DNA of 64,000 nt. Source: Batillaria attramentaria (taxonomy: Eukaryota; Mollusca; Gastropoda; Batillariidae). This document shows, piece by piece, positions 21,833 through 32,002 of this stretch. Below the pieces are notes generated by a model. It had not been told where the DNA came from. It did no database searches and saw only the letters and a program-made list of their open reading frames with translations. The stretch's first letter is position 1. Every line of letters begins with the position of its first letter. The DNA is taken from the NCBI GenBank assembly GCA_018292915.2, contig JACVVK020000328.1, positions 722,634 to 786,633 on the forward strand, given 5' to 3'. The translations under genes and the position numbers were made by a program.

Positions 21833-22128
21833 GATGGCCGCTCCCACGAAAGTTTTAAACAGTCAGTGACGTCCACCCGCGATTCACAAGCCTGGCATTC
21901 AGATGTGTTGCTTCTTGTACTGACGCCAGCATCGTACCAAAGACCTTGGGATCAGATCGTACTGTGTACAGCTGGCCATTGTGTTTCATGTGTAAACTAC
22001 CCAATAGACTGATGGAACTGTACTTTCACACCAAGCCCGGACAAGGACAACACAACAATCATTTGTATGCCAACTGAAAAAAAACCCTTCCAAACCATCT
22101 GAAATGTCACAAGCTATATCTAACAGTC
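21833..22128 (+). pseudogene. Decayed Ig-domain pseudoexon
   Basis: This sequence aligns by eye with the exon at 21108. It shows GATGG..CTCCCACGA near the start, TACAGCTGG for the core Trp region, and a strongly conserved block GGACAAGGACAACACAACAATC, followed by TGT, near the end (the F-strand Cys region). In that block's own frame it reads CTFTPSPDKDNTTIIC but meets a TGA just upstream, and other parts sit in other frames. No acceptor is seen. It is a dead tandem duplicate of the Ig exon. Its tail continues across the RTE-like insertion at 25426-25450. Confidence 0.65.
22115..22128. repeat. Target-site duplication of RTE-like LINE, left copy
   Basis: TATATCTAACAGTC here matches 25426-25439 exactly. 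Confidence 0.92.
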
Positions 22129-25100
22129 CCTACATGGTCCAACCCTTGTCGTGGGGTAGTGGCTTGTGTACCTCAATGACCCAGAGAGCTACGCCAGCGG
22201 GAGCACGTGCTCCTGGCAGGGTCACCCAAGCTGGACAGGTCGAAGGGTAGAGGTCAGACGAATGTGGACCACCTCTCCAAGAGGCTAAACGGGTTTGCGT
22301 AGGGTTAACAGCCCTACCTGTAAAAAAAACATAACGTTACAGAAGCATCGACAGCAACAAACCAAAACATTCACCTGGGCAAGGAAGGGTCTCCATCCCG
22401 GAGACCTATGACGCATTGCAGTGAAAGCCGAAAGGAAGCTGCAAGGCCGACCCCCCTTCTAACACCCAGGACAACGACGAGAGTAGCCACATGGAACATC
22501 AGGACTATGTATGAAGTAGGAAGGACCATACAAGTAGCAAGAGAGATGAAGAACTACAAGATAGGAGTACTGGGACTGAGTGAGACAAGGTGGCTACAGA
22601 CAGGACAGCTGAGATTTTCATCGGGAGAGCAATTGCTGTACTCGGGACACACAGAGGATGGAGCCCCCCACACTGAGGGCGTGGCCCTGATGCTGGCACC
22701 GGAGGCACAGCGGGCACTCATCGGCTGGGAACCTGTCAACTCCCGCATCATCACAGCCAAATTCATCACCAAGAAGAAAGACATCAAGCTAAACATCATC
22801 CAGTGCTACGCTCCCACCAATGATGCGGAAGAGGAGAAAAAAGATGACTTCTACCAACAACTGCAGACAGTGATAGATAGAGGAGGAGCCAAGGACATGA
22901 CCATACTTATGGGAGACTTCAACGCCAAGATTGGATCAGACAACACAGGCTATGAGAACACCATGGGAACACACGGACTGGGACAGATGAACGAAAATGG
23001 CGAGCGCTTTGCAGACTTTTGTGCCCTGAACCAGCTAGTGATAGGAGGCAGCATCTTCCCACACAAGCGCATCCACAAGGCCACATGGAGATCGCCGGAC
23101 CATGTCACGGAGAACCAGATTGATCACATCTGCATCAGCCGGAAGTTCAGGAGATCGTGGCGAGATGTGCGCGTGATGAGGGGTGCCGATGTATCATCAG
23201 ACCACCACCTTCTTGCAACAACACTGAGACTTCGGCTTAAGAGACACACCAACGCCAACAACACACGGACCAGGTACAACGTTGGCCTACTCAGGAACAC
23301 AGAGACACAAGCAGCATTCCGGATCAGCCTTTCCAACAGGTTCCAGCCACTGCAAGACCTGATAGAAGACAGTGGAATGGATATCGAGACACAGTGGGAA
23401 CACAGCAAGAAACTCTGGCACGACACATGCGAAGAGGTCCTTGGCAAGAGAAAGACCCAACACAAGGAATGGATCTCTGCTGATACCATCCAGAAGCTGG
23501 AAGTTAGGAAAAAGAAGAAAACTGCACTGAACACGAGCCGAACAAGAAGAGCTAAGGCAAAGGCACAGGAAGAATACACAGCAGCTGACAGAGAAGTGAA
23601 GAGGAGCACCAGAAAGGACAAGAGGGACTACATCGACGACCTGGCCAATCAAGCAGAGGAAGCAGCTGGACAAGGGAACCTAAAAGACCTGTACCAGGTG
23701 ACCAAGAAGCTCGCGGGCAAATTTCAGCAGACAGACAAACCAGTGAAGGACAAGAACGGGCACCCACTGACAACAACTGAGGAACAGCTGAAGCGATGGG
23801 CAGAACACTTCAGGGAGCTGTTAAATCGCCCCATCCCTGAAACACCACCAGACATCCCACCAGCTGAGACAGAACTACCCATCAACTGCGACAAGCCCTC
23901 TAAGGCGGAGATCAGGAAAGCCATCATGACACTGAGAAATGGGAAAGCTGCAGGGCCGGACGAGATACCAGCAGAAGCCATCAAAGCAGACACAGAGACA
24001 GCCGTCAACATGCTGCACAGCCTATTCAGCAAGATCTGGGAGAAGGAAGAGGTGCCAGCCCAGTGGAAAGAAGGGATCGTCATCAAGCTGCCAAAGAAAG
24101 GGGACCTCAGGGACTGCAGCAACTACCGAGGGATCATGCTCCTGTCAGTGCCAGGCAAGGTTCTCAACAGAATTCTACTGGAGAGGATGAGGGAGGCAGT
24201 CGACCCTATGCTCCGAGACCAGCAGGCGGGCTTTCGCAGGAACAGGTCCTGCGCTGACCAGATCGCCAGCCTACGCATCATCGTTGAGCAGTCACTGGAG
24301 TGGAACTCCCCCCTCTACATCAACTTCATAGACTATGAGAAGGCCTTCGACAGTGTAGACAGAGAGGCGCTGTGGAAGCTGCTAAGGCACTATGGAGTTC
24401 CCGGGAAGATCATCTCCCTGATCCAGTGCACCTACAAAGACATGAGCTGCAGGATTGCCCATGCCGGCCAGTTGTCAGAAAGCTTTGAGGTGAAGACCGG
24501 AGTCCGCCAGGGATGCCTGTTGTCCCCGTTCCTCTTCCTCCTGGTCATCGACTGGATCATGAAGACCACCACAACAGGCAGGAAAAACGGGATACAGTGG
24601 ACACTCTGGATGCAGCTGGATGACCTCGACTTTGCGGACGACCTGGCGCTCCTGTCTCATAGCCACAGCCAGATGCAGGACAAGACTACATGCCTGGAAG
24701 CCACATCAGCCGGAACAGGGCTCAAGATCAACAGGAGGAAAACCGAGCTGATGAAGATCAACACCACTGCCAACACACCAGTCACAGTCGGTGGAGAGTC
24801 CATCAGGGAGGTAGAGTCCTTTGTCTACCTGGGGAGTGTGGTTGATGGACAGGGAGGCACAGACCGAGACGTCACAGCCAGAATCGGCAAGGCAAGAGCA
24901 GCAATGGTCATGCTGAAGAACATCTGGGCATCCAAAGTTGTCAGCATAAGAACCAAACTTCGCATCTTCAACTCCAACGTGAAGTCAGTTCTGCTCTACG
25001 GATGCGAAACATGGAGGACAACGAAGACAATGCAGCAGAAGATCCAGACATTTCTCAACACCTGTCTGAGGCGCATCTTCAACATCCGATGGCCAGAGAA

Positions 25101-25425
25101 GATCCGGAACGAAGAGCTGTGGGAGCGAGCAGGGCAGGAACCAGCGGCCAAGCAGATCCTGCGGAGGAAGTGGGGCTGGATTGGACACACCCTCAGGAAG
25201 CCAGCATCCAGCACCACACGCCAAGCCCTGACATGGAACCCACAGGGGAAAAGGAAGAGAGGCCGGCCTCGCAACAGCTGGAGGCGGGACACTGAGGCAG
25301 AGTTATATAAGCAGGGGACCAACTGGACTGGAGTGGCAAGAATAGCCCAGAACAGAGTGCGATGGCGAAGGGTTGTCGATGGCCTATGCTCCACGTGGAG
25401 CCAAGGGCCTAAGTAAGTAAGTAAG
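22129..25425 (+). mobile_element. Full-length RTE-like LINE with perfect TSD
   Basis: This complete non-LTR insertion has a ~280-base 5' UTR, one 1002-codon ORF, practically no 3' UTR, and a short AAGT tandem tail. It is bracketed by an exact 14-bp duplication. A single ORF with endonuclease plus RT, and a 3' end made only of a short tandem repeat, are features of the RTE clade. The uninterrupted ORF and perfect duplication suggest recent insertion. Confidence 0.92.
22408..25416 (+). CDS. RTE-like LINE endonuclease/reverse transcriptase
   Basis: A 1002-residue intact polyprotein. The endonuclease (~25-270) shows ATWNIRTM (Asn), LGLSETRW (Glu), ILMGDFNAKIG, and SSDHHLLA (Asp-His). RT (~480-800) shows GKAAGPDEIPAEAIK, motif A FIDYEKAFDSVDR, motif B' TGVRQGCLLSPFLF, and motif C LDFADDLALLS with the catalytic Asp pair. 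The C-terminal part has LYGCETW, NIRWPEKI, KWGWIGHTLRK and KRKRGRPRNSW. The stop codon is formed by the AAGT tail itself. Every catalytic residue I can check is present, so it could be competent. It probably nicks target DNA and reverse-transcribes its own RNA in the nucleus. Confidence 0.93.
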   Translation: MTHCSESRKEAARPTPLLTPRTTTRVATWNIRTMYEVGRTIQVAREMKNYKIGVLGLSETRWLQTGQLRFSSGEQLLYSGHTEDGAPHTEGVALMLAPEAQRALIGWEPVNSRIITAKFITKKKDIKLNIIQCYAPTNDAEEEKKDDFYQQLQTVIDRGGAKDMTILMGDFNAKIGSDNTGYENTMGTHGLGQMNENGERFADFCALNQLVIGGSIFPHKRIHKATWRSPDHVTENQIDHICISRKFRRSWRDVRVMRGADVSSDHHLLATTLRLRLKRHTNANNTRTRYNVGLLRNTETQAAFRISLSNRFQPLQDLIEDSGMDIETQWEHSKKLWHDTCEEVLGKRKTQHKEWISADTIQKLEVRKKKKTALNTSRTRRAKAKAQEEYTAADREVKRSTRKDKRDYIDDLANQAEEAAGQGNLKDLYQVTKKLAGKFQQTDKPVKDKNGHPLTTTEEQLKRWAEHFRELLNRPIPETPPDIPPAETELPINCDKPSKAEIRKAIMTLRNGKAAGPDEIPAEAIKADTETAVNMLHSLFSKIWEKEEVPAQWKEGIVIKLPKKGDLRDCSNYRGIMLLSVPGKVLNRILLERMREAVDPMLRDQQAGFRRNRSCADQIASLRIIVEQSLEWNSPLYINFIDYEKAFDSVDREALWKLLRHYGVPGKIISLIQCTYKDMSCRIAHAGQLSESFEVKTGVRQGCLLSPFLFLLVIDWIMKTTTTGRKNGIQWTLWMQLDDLDFADDLALLSHSHSQMQDKTTCLEATSAGTGLKINRRKTELMKINTTANTPVTVGGESIREVESFVYLGSVVDGQGGTDRDVTARIGKARAAMVMLKNIWASKVVSIRTKLRIFNSNVKSVLLYGCETWRTTKTMQQKIQTFLNTCLRRIFNIRWPEKIRNEELWERAGQEPAAKQILRRKWGWIGHTLRKPASSTTRQALTWNPQGKRKRGRPRNSWRRDTEAELYKQGTNWTGVARIAQNRVRWRRVVDGLCSTWSQGPK

Positions 25426-25439
25426 TATATCTAACAGTC
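25426..25439. repeat. Target-site duplication of RTE-like LINE, right copy
   Basis: Exact match to 22115-22128. The following bases continue the Ig pseudoexon. Confidence 0.92.
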
Positions 25440-26043
25440 TAAACTGTGTTTATTAGTGAATTCATCCAACAACAAAAAATGTATTATCACTACATCTCAG
25501 ACGTGGGTACAATTTCAAGTTACTCGATTGTACCATACAATTGACACGAATCCTTCTGTAAAATATTCACGCCAATGTTGTCATTTAATTACACTCTGGC
25601 TAGTTTAGTCATCCTCGATTTGTTTTGTTTGAAGACAACGAAAACTGACATATGTGCATACAGTCATGCATGTTAAATCCTAGGTTTAAAGGTCGATTAA
25701 AATGTGTACATAAGGTATCTTCAAACTGTAAGTAAACCACGTACGTTTCTTTATTTTCATGGCATCCAGAATTTGTCCCGATCGACTTATGCCATTATTA
25801 TGATTATTATGATCATTTCCAAATGATTGCTTATTTCCAGTGGACAGTTACTCAGCATATGGGGTATGTGTGTGGAAGTGTGTGAAAACGGTACGCTGTT
25901 GCATTAAATTTTGATGTTTTTGTGTAGAATTAAATAAATCAGCATCTCTTTCTTTATATCACTTTATTCAAGAGCTCTATTGCCTCAGTAACAGTGTATT
26001 TTCAACCGCCTTTTGAAAAACAAAGCCAAGTTGTTGTTTTCAG
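25440..26043. other. Intron 2, right part
   Basis: AT-rich non-coding sequence ending in the pyrimidine-rich acceptor TTGTTTTCAG at 26034-26043. Confidence 0.6.
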
Positions 26044-26349
26044 ACCCTCCCCCAGCAGCACCAGTCATCACCAGCTCCAGACCGGGTCAGATCCTGCAGG
26101 ACGGGGACACGGTGACCTGTACAGTGACTGGCGGCAAACCTCCTGTAGCAAACGTCACGTTGTCCTGTACTAACCCAGACGTCACAAACACGGACACTTC
26201 CATTTCCACTGATGGGTCTGCTTCAAGTTCCGTGACTGTCAACATTGCTGGAGCTACAGAGGATGTTATGGAGTGTAGATGTAACGCGACATGGGAGCCA
26301 GAGCCAGGCCTCTACACACTCAACATCAATGCAACGTTTTTGACCGAAT
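26044..26349 (+). CDS. Ig-domain gene, exon 3 (second Ig domain)
   Basis: A 306-base exon (102 codons) lies between TTTTCAG and a consensus GTGAGT donor at 26350, phase 1 at both ends. It begins with a Pro-rich linker (PPPAAPVITSSRPG), then DGDTVTCTVTGGKPP, the classic Ig B-strand pattern, then VTLSC, and ends with ECRCNATWEPEPGLYTLNI containing the F-strand Cys. Three N-glycosylation sequons (NVT, NAT, NAT) are present. Further exons (membrane anchor or other domains) must lie downstream, and I could not identify them before the opposite-strand TLR. Two N-terminal Ig domains after a signal peptide recall molluscan Ig-type recognition proteins, but no fibrinogen domain is seen. Confidence 0.8.
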
Positions 26350-26472
26350 GTGAGTTGGATTTCAAGGTTATTTTGTGAACAGTTCATGAATGATTTGATT
26401 CAGGTAAATACGAACGTGCATCAGGAAGATGAAGATCGATGTTACGGAAGTTCGAATGTGAATCAGTCTCTC

Positions 26473-26505
<33 letters not shown>

Positions 26506-26900
26506 TTTTTGGAATTTGAGGGGGGAGGGAGGGGGAGGTTCATACATCCGAATTCTGTAAGTTGCGCCATTGTAGGATGCTTGATGCAAAATGTGTGTTG
26601 CCAGAACTTGAAGTGTGGCCCAAGTGGCGTAGTGGTTAGCACTACGGGCTGAATCCCAGGAGACGGCAAGCGGGAAGGGGTAATTGAGTCGCCAACATTT
26701 TTTGAACCTTTTTATGGAACCGTTTTCGTACACCTTTCAAAGAGAAAACTTTGTTCCTGGCCTAGTGGCTTAACTAAGTTCTCAGTTTGTCCGTTTCTTC
26801 TCGGCATGATTGAAACAAGCCAAAATTGATATTATTACTGCTTTTGGGCTCACGTGTGTGTGTGCGTATCTGTGTGTCCGCATTTCGCACTAAACCTTAA
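26350..26900. other. Non-coding with GA tract and SINE head fragment
   Basis: A GA tract lies at 26470-26499. At 26616-26690 there is a tRNA-like head (GCCCAAGTGGCGTAGTGGTTAGCAC, then ATCCCAGGAGACGGCAAG) resembling a SINE start with box A but a weak box B. No exon found. Confidence 0.45.
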
Positions 26901-27310
26901 CATTAGCATTGTCTCAGAATCTACACACAGCAGAGGCACCAAACTTGGTATGCTGATAGACAGCCGTAAGACCTTTCAAAATATATCATACCTTGACTAA
27001 AGGTTAGGGTCAGTAAAGCTCTCTGTTTGAAAATTTTACATTGGCATTTTTTTTTTCGGAATCTACAAATGATAGACATTGATAAGAACTTTACAGATAT
27101 ACATGTATTCAATGGTCTTGTGTTAGGGTCAAGGCCGTACAAACAGTTTTGGGTAGAACTGTAATATTACCAGGAACTAAGAACACCAGAGACACCTTAC
27201 TTGGCTTGATAATAGATAGTGATAAGATTTTTGCAAACATACTCTTTTGAATGACCTTGACCCATGTCACAAGGGAGCCATGGAGGCTTCTGCCTCTCTA
27301 GTTTGCACAC
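26901..27310. repeat. Degenerate ~120-145-bp tandem units
   Basis: Three diverged units each have GAATCTACA or AACTAAGAACACC, GATAGACA..GATAAGA, an ACCTTTC/TTTTGCAAA patch and a GACCTTGAC or AGGGTCAAGG end. They start near 26914, 27060 and 27178. Probably an old satellite or MITE family. Confidence 0.45.
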
Positions 27311-27549
27311 CTTTTTAAACAAAAAATGTAACAATTCAATGATAATACTTTGATGCCATTCACTGACGTCACTATTTCTTGCTGTTCCATGAGAGTACAC
27401 GTCAATGACTGAAGCGTGATTACCTTTGACCTCATTGTCAGTTGAGACCTTTCCGAGGTATAGTTTATCTAATTTCTATCTATACTTTACATTTTGACAG
27501 TTCGGGTTTTCACGAAAAATTTCACTTACGCCGATAAGACACGGAACTG

Positions 27550-27945
27550 GTACCGGCCCCGGTAGTGTAGCGTTAGCACTTTGGACCATGGACCGGAAGA
27601 CCCGGGTTCGAGTCGCAGCCGGGTCCAGCAGGATATTTCCTACTTAGGTCAGCTCCTACCCAGAGCGGGTGTGCTATGGGCCCAATGGGAAAGCTGTTGC
27701 CACACAGCCGAGATTCACCAGCTTCAGGGGTGCGACTTTGGGGGTGCTTCCCTTGGTATGACACATCACATGATGTGGACGATTACAAAACCGACACCGC
27801 AGGTGCCGTAGTTCCCGGGCCTGGGAAATGCCGGGATATTTATGACAGGAAGCGTGGAGTGCAGCCCTGTCCCACATTCTCAAACCACAGGGACCTCCAC
27901 AGCGGCATCTTTCCGTCATCTTCATTTCCATCATCATGCATATCA
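27550..27945 (+). mobile_element. tRNA-derived SINE (family P), copy 1
   Basis: The head GGCCCCGGTAGTGTAGCGTT has a box A-like TAGTGTAGCGTTAGC and a box B GGGTTCGAGTC. The body carries CAGAGCGGGTGTGCTATGGG and ATGGGAAAGCTGTTGCC, shared with the copy at 38226-38525. The 3' limit is uncertain. This is a different family from S. Confidence 0.75.
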
Positions 27946-28029
27946 AAAACAAATTGCCGCAACTATCGTGCCTAGTGGATTCCAACCATGACCATTGGAT
28001 CTGGCAAAATAATCTGGGCAGCAAAATAA

Positions 28030-28430
28030 AACAAGGAGGAACGGCCCCGTCCTACAAAGTTGTTTCTCCAAACTTCATTTTATTTTGTCTTTGTTGTTAT
28101 TGTTGCCGGTTCTCCCCTCTCCAAGTTCTACCAATGACACTAGATCCTCTACGACCTCGACCGAATAGCCACGTGACTGGGGGTGGGGCCGGGTGGGGGA
28201 AGAAGGGAGGGAGAGAGAGAGAGGCAGAGAGAGAGGGTGGGTGGGTGGGTGGGTGTTTAGGAGTTTAACGTCCTTTCCCCCCCCCCCCCCCCCCCCCACA
28301 TAAGGGTGATATCAAAGACGGGGCAACAAGAAAAAGGCCAGCACAAATATTTGGCCCCAGCGGCCAGGATTCGAACTCTCGGCCCAAGCATTGAAAGTCC
28401 AACGCTCTACCATTCGGCCACCCTGGCTCC

Positions 28431-28466
<36 letters not shown>

Positions 28467-28550
28467 CAGTTCCGTGATCTAAACATTTGACGTCAGCCTC
28501 AGGCAGGTCGTCATACAGAGAGAGAGAGATGACGTCAATTCCGCGAAGTA
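28030..28550 (-). mobile_element. Composite repeat R, partial copy A
   Basis: On the minus strand this is the 3' part of family R. It includes the nested SINE (28236-28432), the CT tract, TGACGTCA motifs, and the terminal sequence GGAGAAACAACTTTGTAGGA at 28060 downward to AACAAGG at 28030. The remaining ~1 kb is missing and is replaced by unrelated sequence to 28665. Confidence 0.75.
28236..28432 (-). mobile_element. SINE family S, copy 3 (inside repeat R)
   Basis: Full-length head and body, with a run of C expanding the 3' region. It lies at the same place inside repeat R as in three other R copies. Confidence 0.85.
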
Positions 28551-28667
28551 AACTTGTGTGTAAAATTGTGTGTACGAAGTTACGCAAAGCTCCATTCCCT
28601 AGAAAAGGTCCCCTCTCCCTCAGTTGTGAGTAATGCCAGACAGCTCCTTCAGAAGTCCTCATTTTTA

Positions 28668-28743
28668 TGTTGTTTCTCTATAGAGAAACAACTTTATGGG
28701 ATGGGGCAGATTTCGCTGCGCGCAGCAGCAAGTTCCAGAGATT
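28668..28743 (+). repeat. Left-end fragment of repeat R
   Basis: About 75 bases matching the palindromic left end of R in plus orientation (half-site TTGTTTCTCTA, then GAGAAACAACTTTATG). It is joined directly to copy B, which is in minus orientation. Confidence 0.7.
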
Positions 28744-28746
28744 TCA

Positions 28747-30149
28747 AACAAGGAGGAACGGCCCCGTCCTACAAAGTTGTTTCTCCAAACTTCATATTAT
28801 TTTGTCTGTTTTGTTGTTATTGTTGCCGGTTCTCCTCTCTCCAAGTTCTACCAACGACACTAGATCAAAGACCGTACGGTCTTTGACTAGATCCTCTACG
28901 ACCTCGACCGGTTAGCCACGTGACTGGGGGTGGGGCCGGGTGGGGGAAGAAGGGGGAGAGAGAGAGAGAGAGGCAGAGAGAGAGGGTGGGTGGATGGGTG
29001 TTTAGGAGTTTAACGTCGTTTTCCACCACAAAAGGGTGATATCAAGGACGGGGCAACGAGAAAAAGGCCAGCACAAATATTTGGCCCCAGCGGCCAGGAT
29101 TCGAACTCTCGGCCCAAGCATTGAAAGTCCAACGCTCTACCATTCGGCCACCCTGGCTCCCCACAGAGAGAGAAAGAGAGAGAGAGAGAGAGAGGTCAGT
29201 TCCGTGAACTAAACATTTGCCGTCAGCCTCAGGCAGGTCGTCATACAGAGAGAGAGAGAGATGACGTCAATTCCGTGAACTAAACTTTTGACGTCAGCCT
29301 CTAGCACTGAGATCGTCTGAGGATGCTTGTTCATGTCTTGTAATTTCCCTGTTGGCTTTGTGACTTCTCCGACTGAATTATTTTTCACATGAAATCTGGA
29401 AGATCTAGAGGGCTGATGAAATGTCGGAAGCAGTGACAATACTTGCAGATTTTGTCTGTGAACTAAACATTTGACGTCAGCCTCAAGCTGCTCGTCTGTC
29501 ATGTGATACTTCTTCATATTTTGTGATTTCCTTGTTGTTTCTGTGACTTCCGTGACTGAATTAATTTTGATATAAAATCTGGAAGATCTAGAGAGCTGAT
29601 GAAACGTGGACTTAAGTGCCTCGGGTTGTACTTACGAAATTGCAAAATTGGAACTTTTTTGACCAGCGCTTCTCACAGAAACGTGAAAAAAATGTGTTTA
29701 TCTAAAAGCTCTGTTATTCTTAATACTAAAGCTATAATAGTGCAGTAGTTCATGTCATATGTGCAGTTGGCATAAGTGATAAAAATACCGGAATGATGAG
29801 TAATTTGAAAGAGTCTTTTCATAGATATTTGGCCTTATATGCAAACAACCCCTACCTCGGAAATATTTTTTTTACACAAAACCAGTCAGAGCTACAGAGC
29901 TGTAGCACGAATCAAGGCAGTGTGATTGGGTGAACTTCCAAAGTCTAGAAAATGAAGGAATTTGAACAACTTTTTCGAAAAAAAATCGTAACATGACCGA
30001 TTTTTTTTAAAATTGGCGATAACTCTTCTGAAAATGCGGCAGGCTAAAAATCGTGAAAGGTAGCTCTGGAGAAGGTGAATTCCCATTTTATCTCAAAGTA
30101 AAAAGGCCTCCAACGAGGTGGTTTAGGAGATAGTCATCATTACATCCGT

Positions 30150-30191
<42 letters not shown>

Positions 30192-30391
30192 CTCCCCGCC
30201 AAAAAGAACGCAGCAGCATAGTGTGCACGTAAGGTGTCTATGACGCAGATTTCGTTACGTCACTGTGTGCGTTAAAATAAGTATTGTGTGGAGAAACGTC
30301 ACAGTCTTGTTTTGTATCACTGAAACTTGCTGCTGCGCGTAGCAAAATCTGCCCCGTCTCATAAAGTTGTTTCTCTATAGAGAAACAACTT
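28747..30391 (-). mobile_element. Composite repeat R, full copy B
   Basis: A ~1.65-kb non-coding element on the minus strand. It starts at a perfect 28-bp palindrome (30364-30391, half-site AAGTTGTTTCTCTA). It runs through GACGGGGCAGATTTTGC, a TG/AC tract, TTTTTAGCCTGCCGCATTTT-like text, paired TGACGTCA motifs, a TC tract, a nested SINE S, GTCACGTGGCTAA..GGTCGAGGTCGTAGAGGATC, and ends in GGAGAAACAACTTTGTAGGA then CCTCCTTGTT. The sequence after the palindrome and the terminus are direct, not inverted, copies of GAGAAACAACTTT. No ORF, so non-autonomous. Confidence 0.8.
28985..29163 (-). mobile_element. SINE family S, copy 4 (inside repeat R)
   Basis: Complete copy with CCAGGATTCGAACTCTCGG (box B, minus) and GGCCACCCTGGCTCCCC head. 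It occupies the shared internal position of R. Confidence 0.85.
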
Positions 30392-30490
30392 AAAAAGGCC
30401 AGCAGAGATACTTGGCTCCAATCGGGAAATCGAACTCACTACCCGAACATGGAAAGTCCAACCCTCCACCATACAACTGTTCCGGCTCCC
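30391..30490 (-). mobile_element. SINE family S, copy 5 (5' half)
   Basis: The head and box region only, directly abutting the palindromic end of repeat R copy B. The body after GGCC is missing. Confidence 0.75.
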
Positions 30491-30516
30491 AGGGGGAGGG
30501 AGAGAGGGGAAGGAGG

Positions 30517-30561
<45 letters not shown>

Positions 30562-30880
30562 AAAATTAATAACTGAACATATTTTGTCTATGGAGAGAAG
30601 GAAGTTTAATGAATTTCACTTTGTGCAGCACGTACCATAAACTTTACGCGGGCCTCTCTGTCTGACTTGGCGGGCACAGCTTCTCAGGACACGTACTACA
30701 TCACTGGAGTAGTCTATGTAGATGCATAAAATGTTAGGACAGCTTCCATTCCATTAAGCCACACCACCAGAACACGCACCATCACATCGCTCTGTACGCA
30801 ACCATCCATCCATAATAATGTAGAACACAGTACTGACATGGAACACACACACACGCACACGCACACACACACGCCCACGC

Positions 30881-30924
<44 letters not shown>

Positions 30925-31260
30925 AGTTATTTGCTCTTTTCAGAAGAGGAAGAGACTCACAACCATTTTGTAAGTTGAATTTTCCTACCACAAACACGGA
31001 ATTTTCGATTATCCGAAAACAAAATTGATGAAGATTTACCAGTTGCCTCCTCGGTAATTACCAAAAACAAACAAACCCAAACTACCTAAAACTGAAATGG
31101 GCTTGTTGTTCCTTTTGCATCAAACTGAGGATTTCAACTGAAATTTATAATATGTAACAGAAACCAGACAACTGACCTCAACTGACCTCAACAAAGATGC
31201 TAAGTAAATTCTGACCTATTCCAGTCGCTGTTTGACATTTTTGCCCGTTGACAAGTAGGT
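30491..31260. other. Non-coding with GA and AC tracts
   Basis: GA tract 30519-30560 and AC/GC-interrupted tract 30845-30921. The rest is AT-rich with no exon. Confidence 0.6.
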
Positions 31261-31335
31261 AATAATATTAATAATAATACATGGCTTTTATAGAGCGCCG
31301 TTCTCCCGCTTCAAGGACTCGCTGCGCTTAAAGCA

Positions 31336-31383
<48 letters not shown>

Positions 31384-31845
31384 GCGCGCTATTTACATCC
31401 CCTCCGCTTACATACAATTTGGCAGTGCAACGAACTCATGATGCACACAGACACTGAGGCTTAACAGAGGTTTAGCTGTCAAAGGCTTGGCGGAAGAGAT
31501 AGGTCTTCAGATGCGATTTAAACAGAGGCAGTGAGGTCTGAAGGCGGAGTTCGATTGGCAAAGAGTTCCAGACAGTCGGGGCTAAAAAGCTGAAAGAGCG
31601 CTCTCCGGCAGTTTTCATGTTACGCTTCGAAATTGTGAGGAGTTTTTCGCTAGCGGAACGCAGGGTGCGCGACGGTTGATACTTACAGAGTAAGGCCGAC
31701 AGGTAGGGAGGAAGAGAACCCTCGAAGAAACGGAATGCAAAAGTGGCGATTTTGTAGGTCGCGAAGATAAAGATTTTTCAATCTGTTTTTCGTCCTGGTG
31801 TACGCTGATGCCCTGAGTGACTGACACCTGCGGAAAGATCACCCT
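31261..31845 (-). mobile_element. CR1/L2-like LINE 3' end with RT C-terminus
   Basis: On the minus strand from about 31780 the sequence encodes a decayed RT tail. It has SLPPYLSALL, then APTVWNSLPIELRLQTS and FKSHLKTYLFRQAF and a stop at about 31476, the classic CR1/L2 ending. The 3' UTR follows with an AC tract (31330-31382), the GAGTCCTTGAAGCGGGAGAA box, AGCCATGTATT and an ATT tail at 31261. This copy anchors the shorter UTR fragments at 6893, 11836 and 33160 to the same family group. 5'-truncated. Confidence 0.8.
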
Positions 31846-32002
31846 ACATCTCATTTTTAAGACACTGTGGTTACGTCCTTATGGCTTTCTCACATTTCCA
31901 CCATTGCACTAGCAAATAATTGCTTCAAGCACACAGTTGCATCGTAAAATCGGTACTATTTCCTTATTATGGCCATTGTTGTTGTTGTTCTTCTTCTTCT
32001 TC

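Noticed and set aside
23124..24122. Minus-strand frames of 128-165 codons opposite the RTE-like ORF
   Set aside because: Antisense shadows of an intact coding sequence.
27550..28024. 116-residue minus-strand protein
   Set aside because: Lies across a family-P SINE; the same text recurs in the SINE at 38222-38525.
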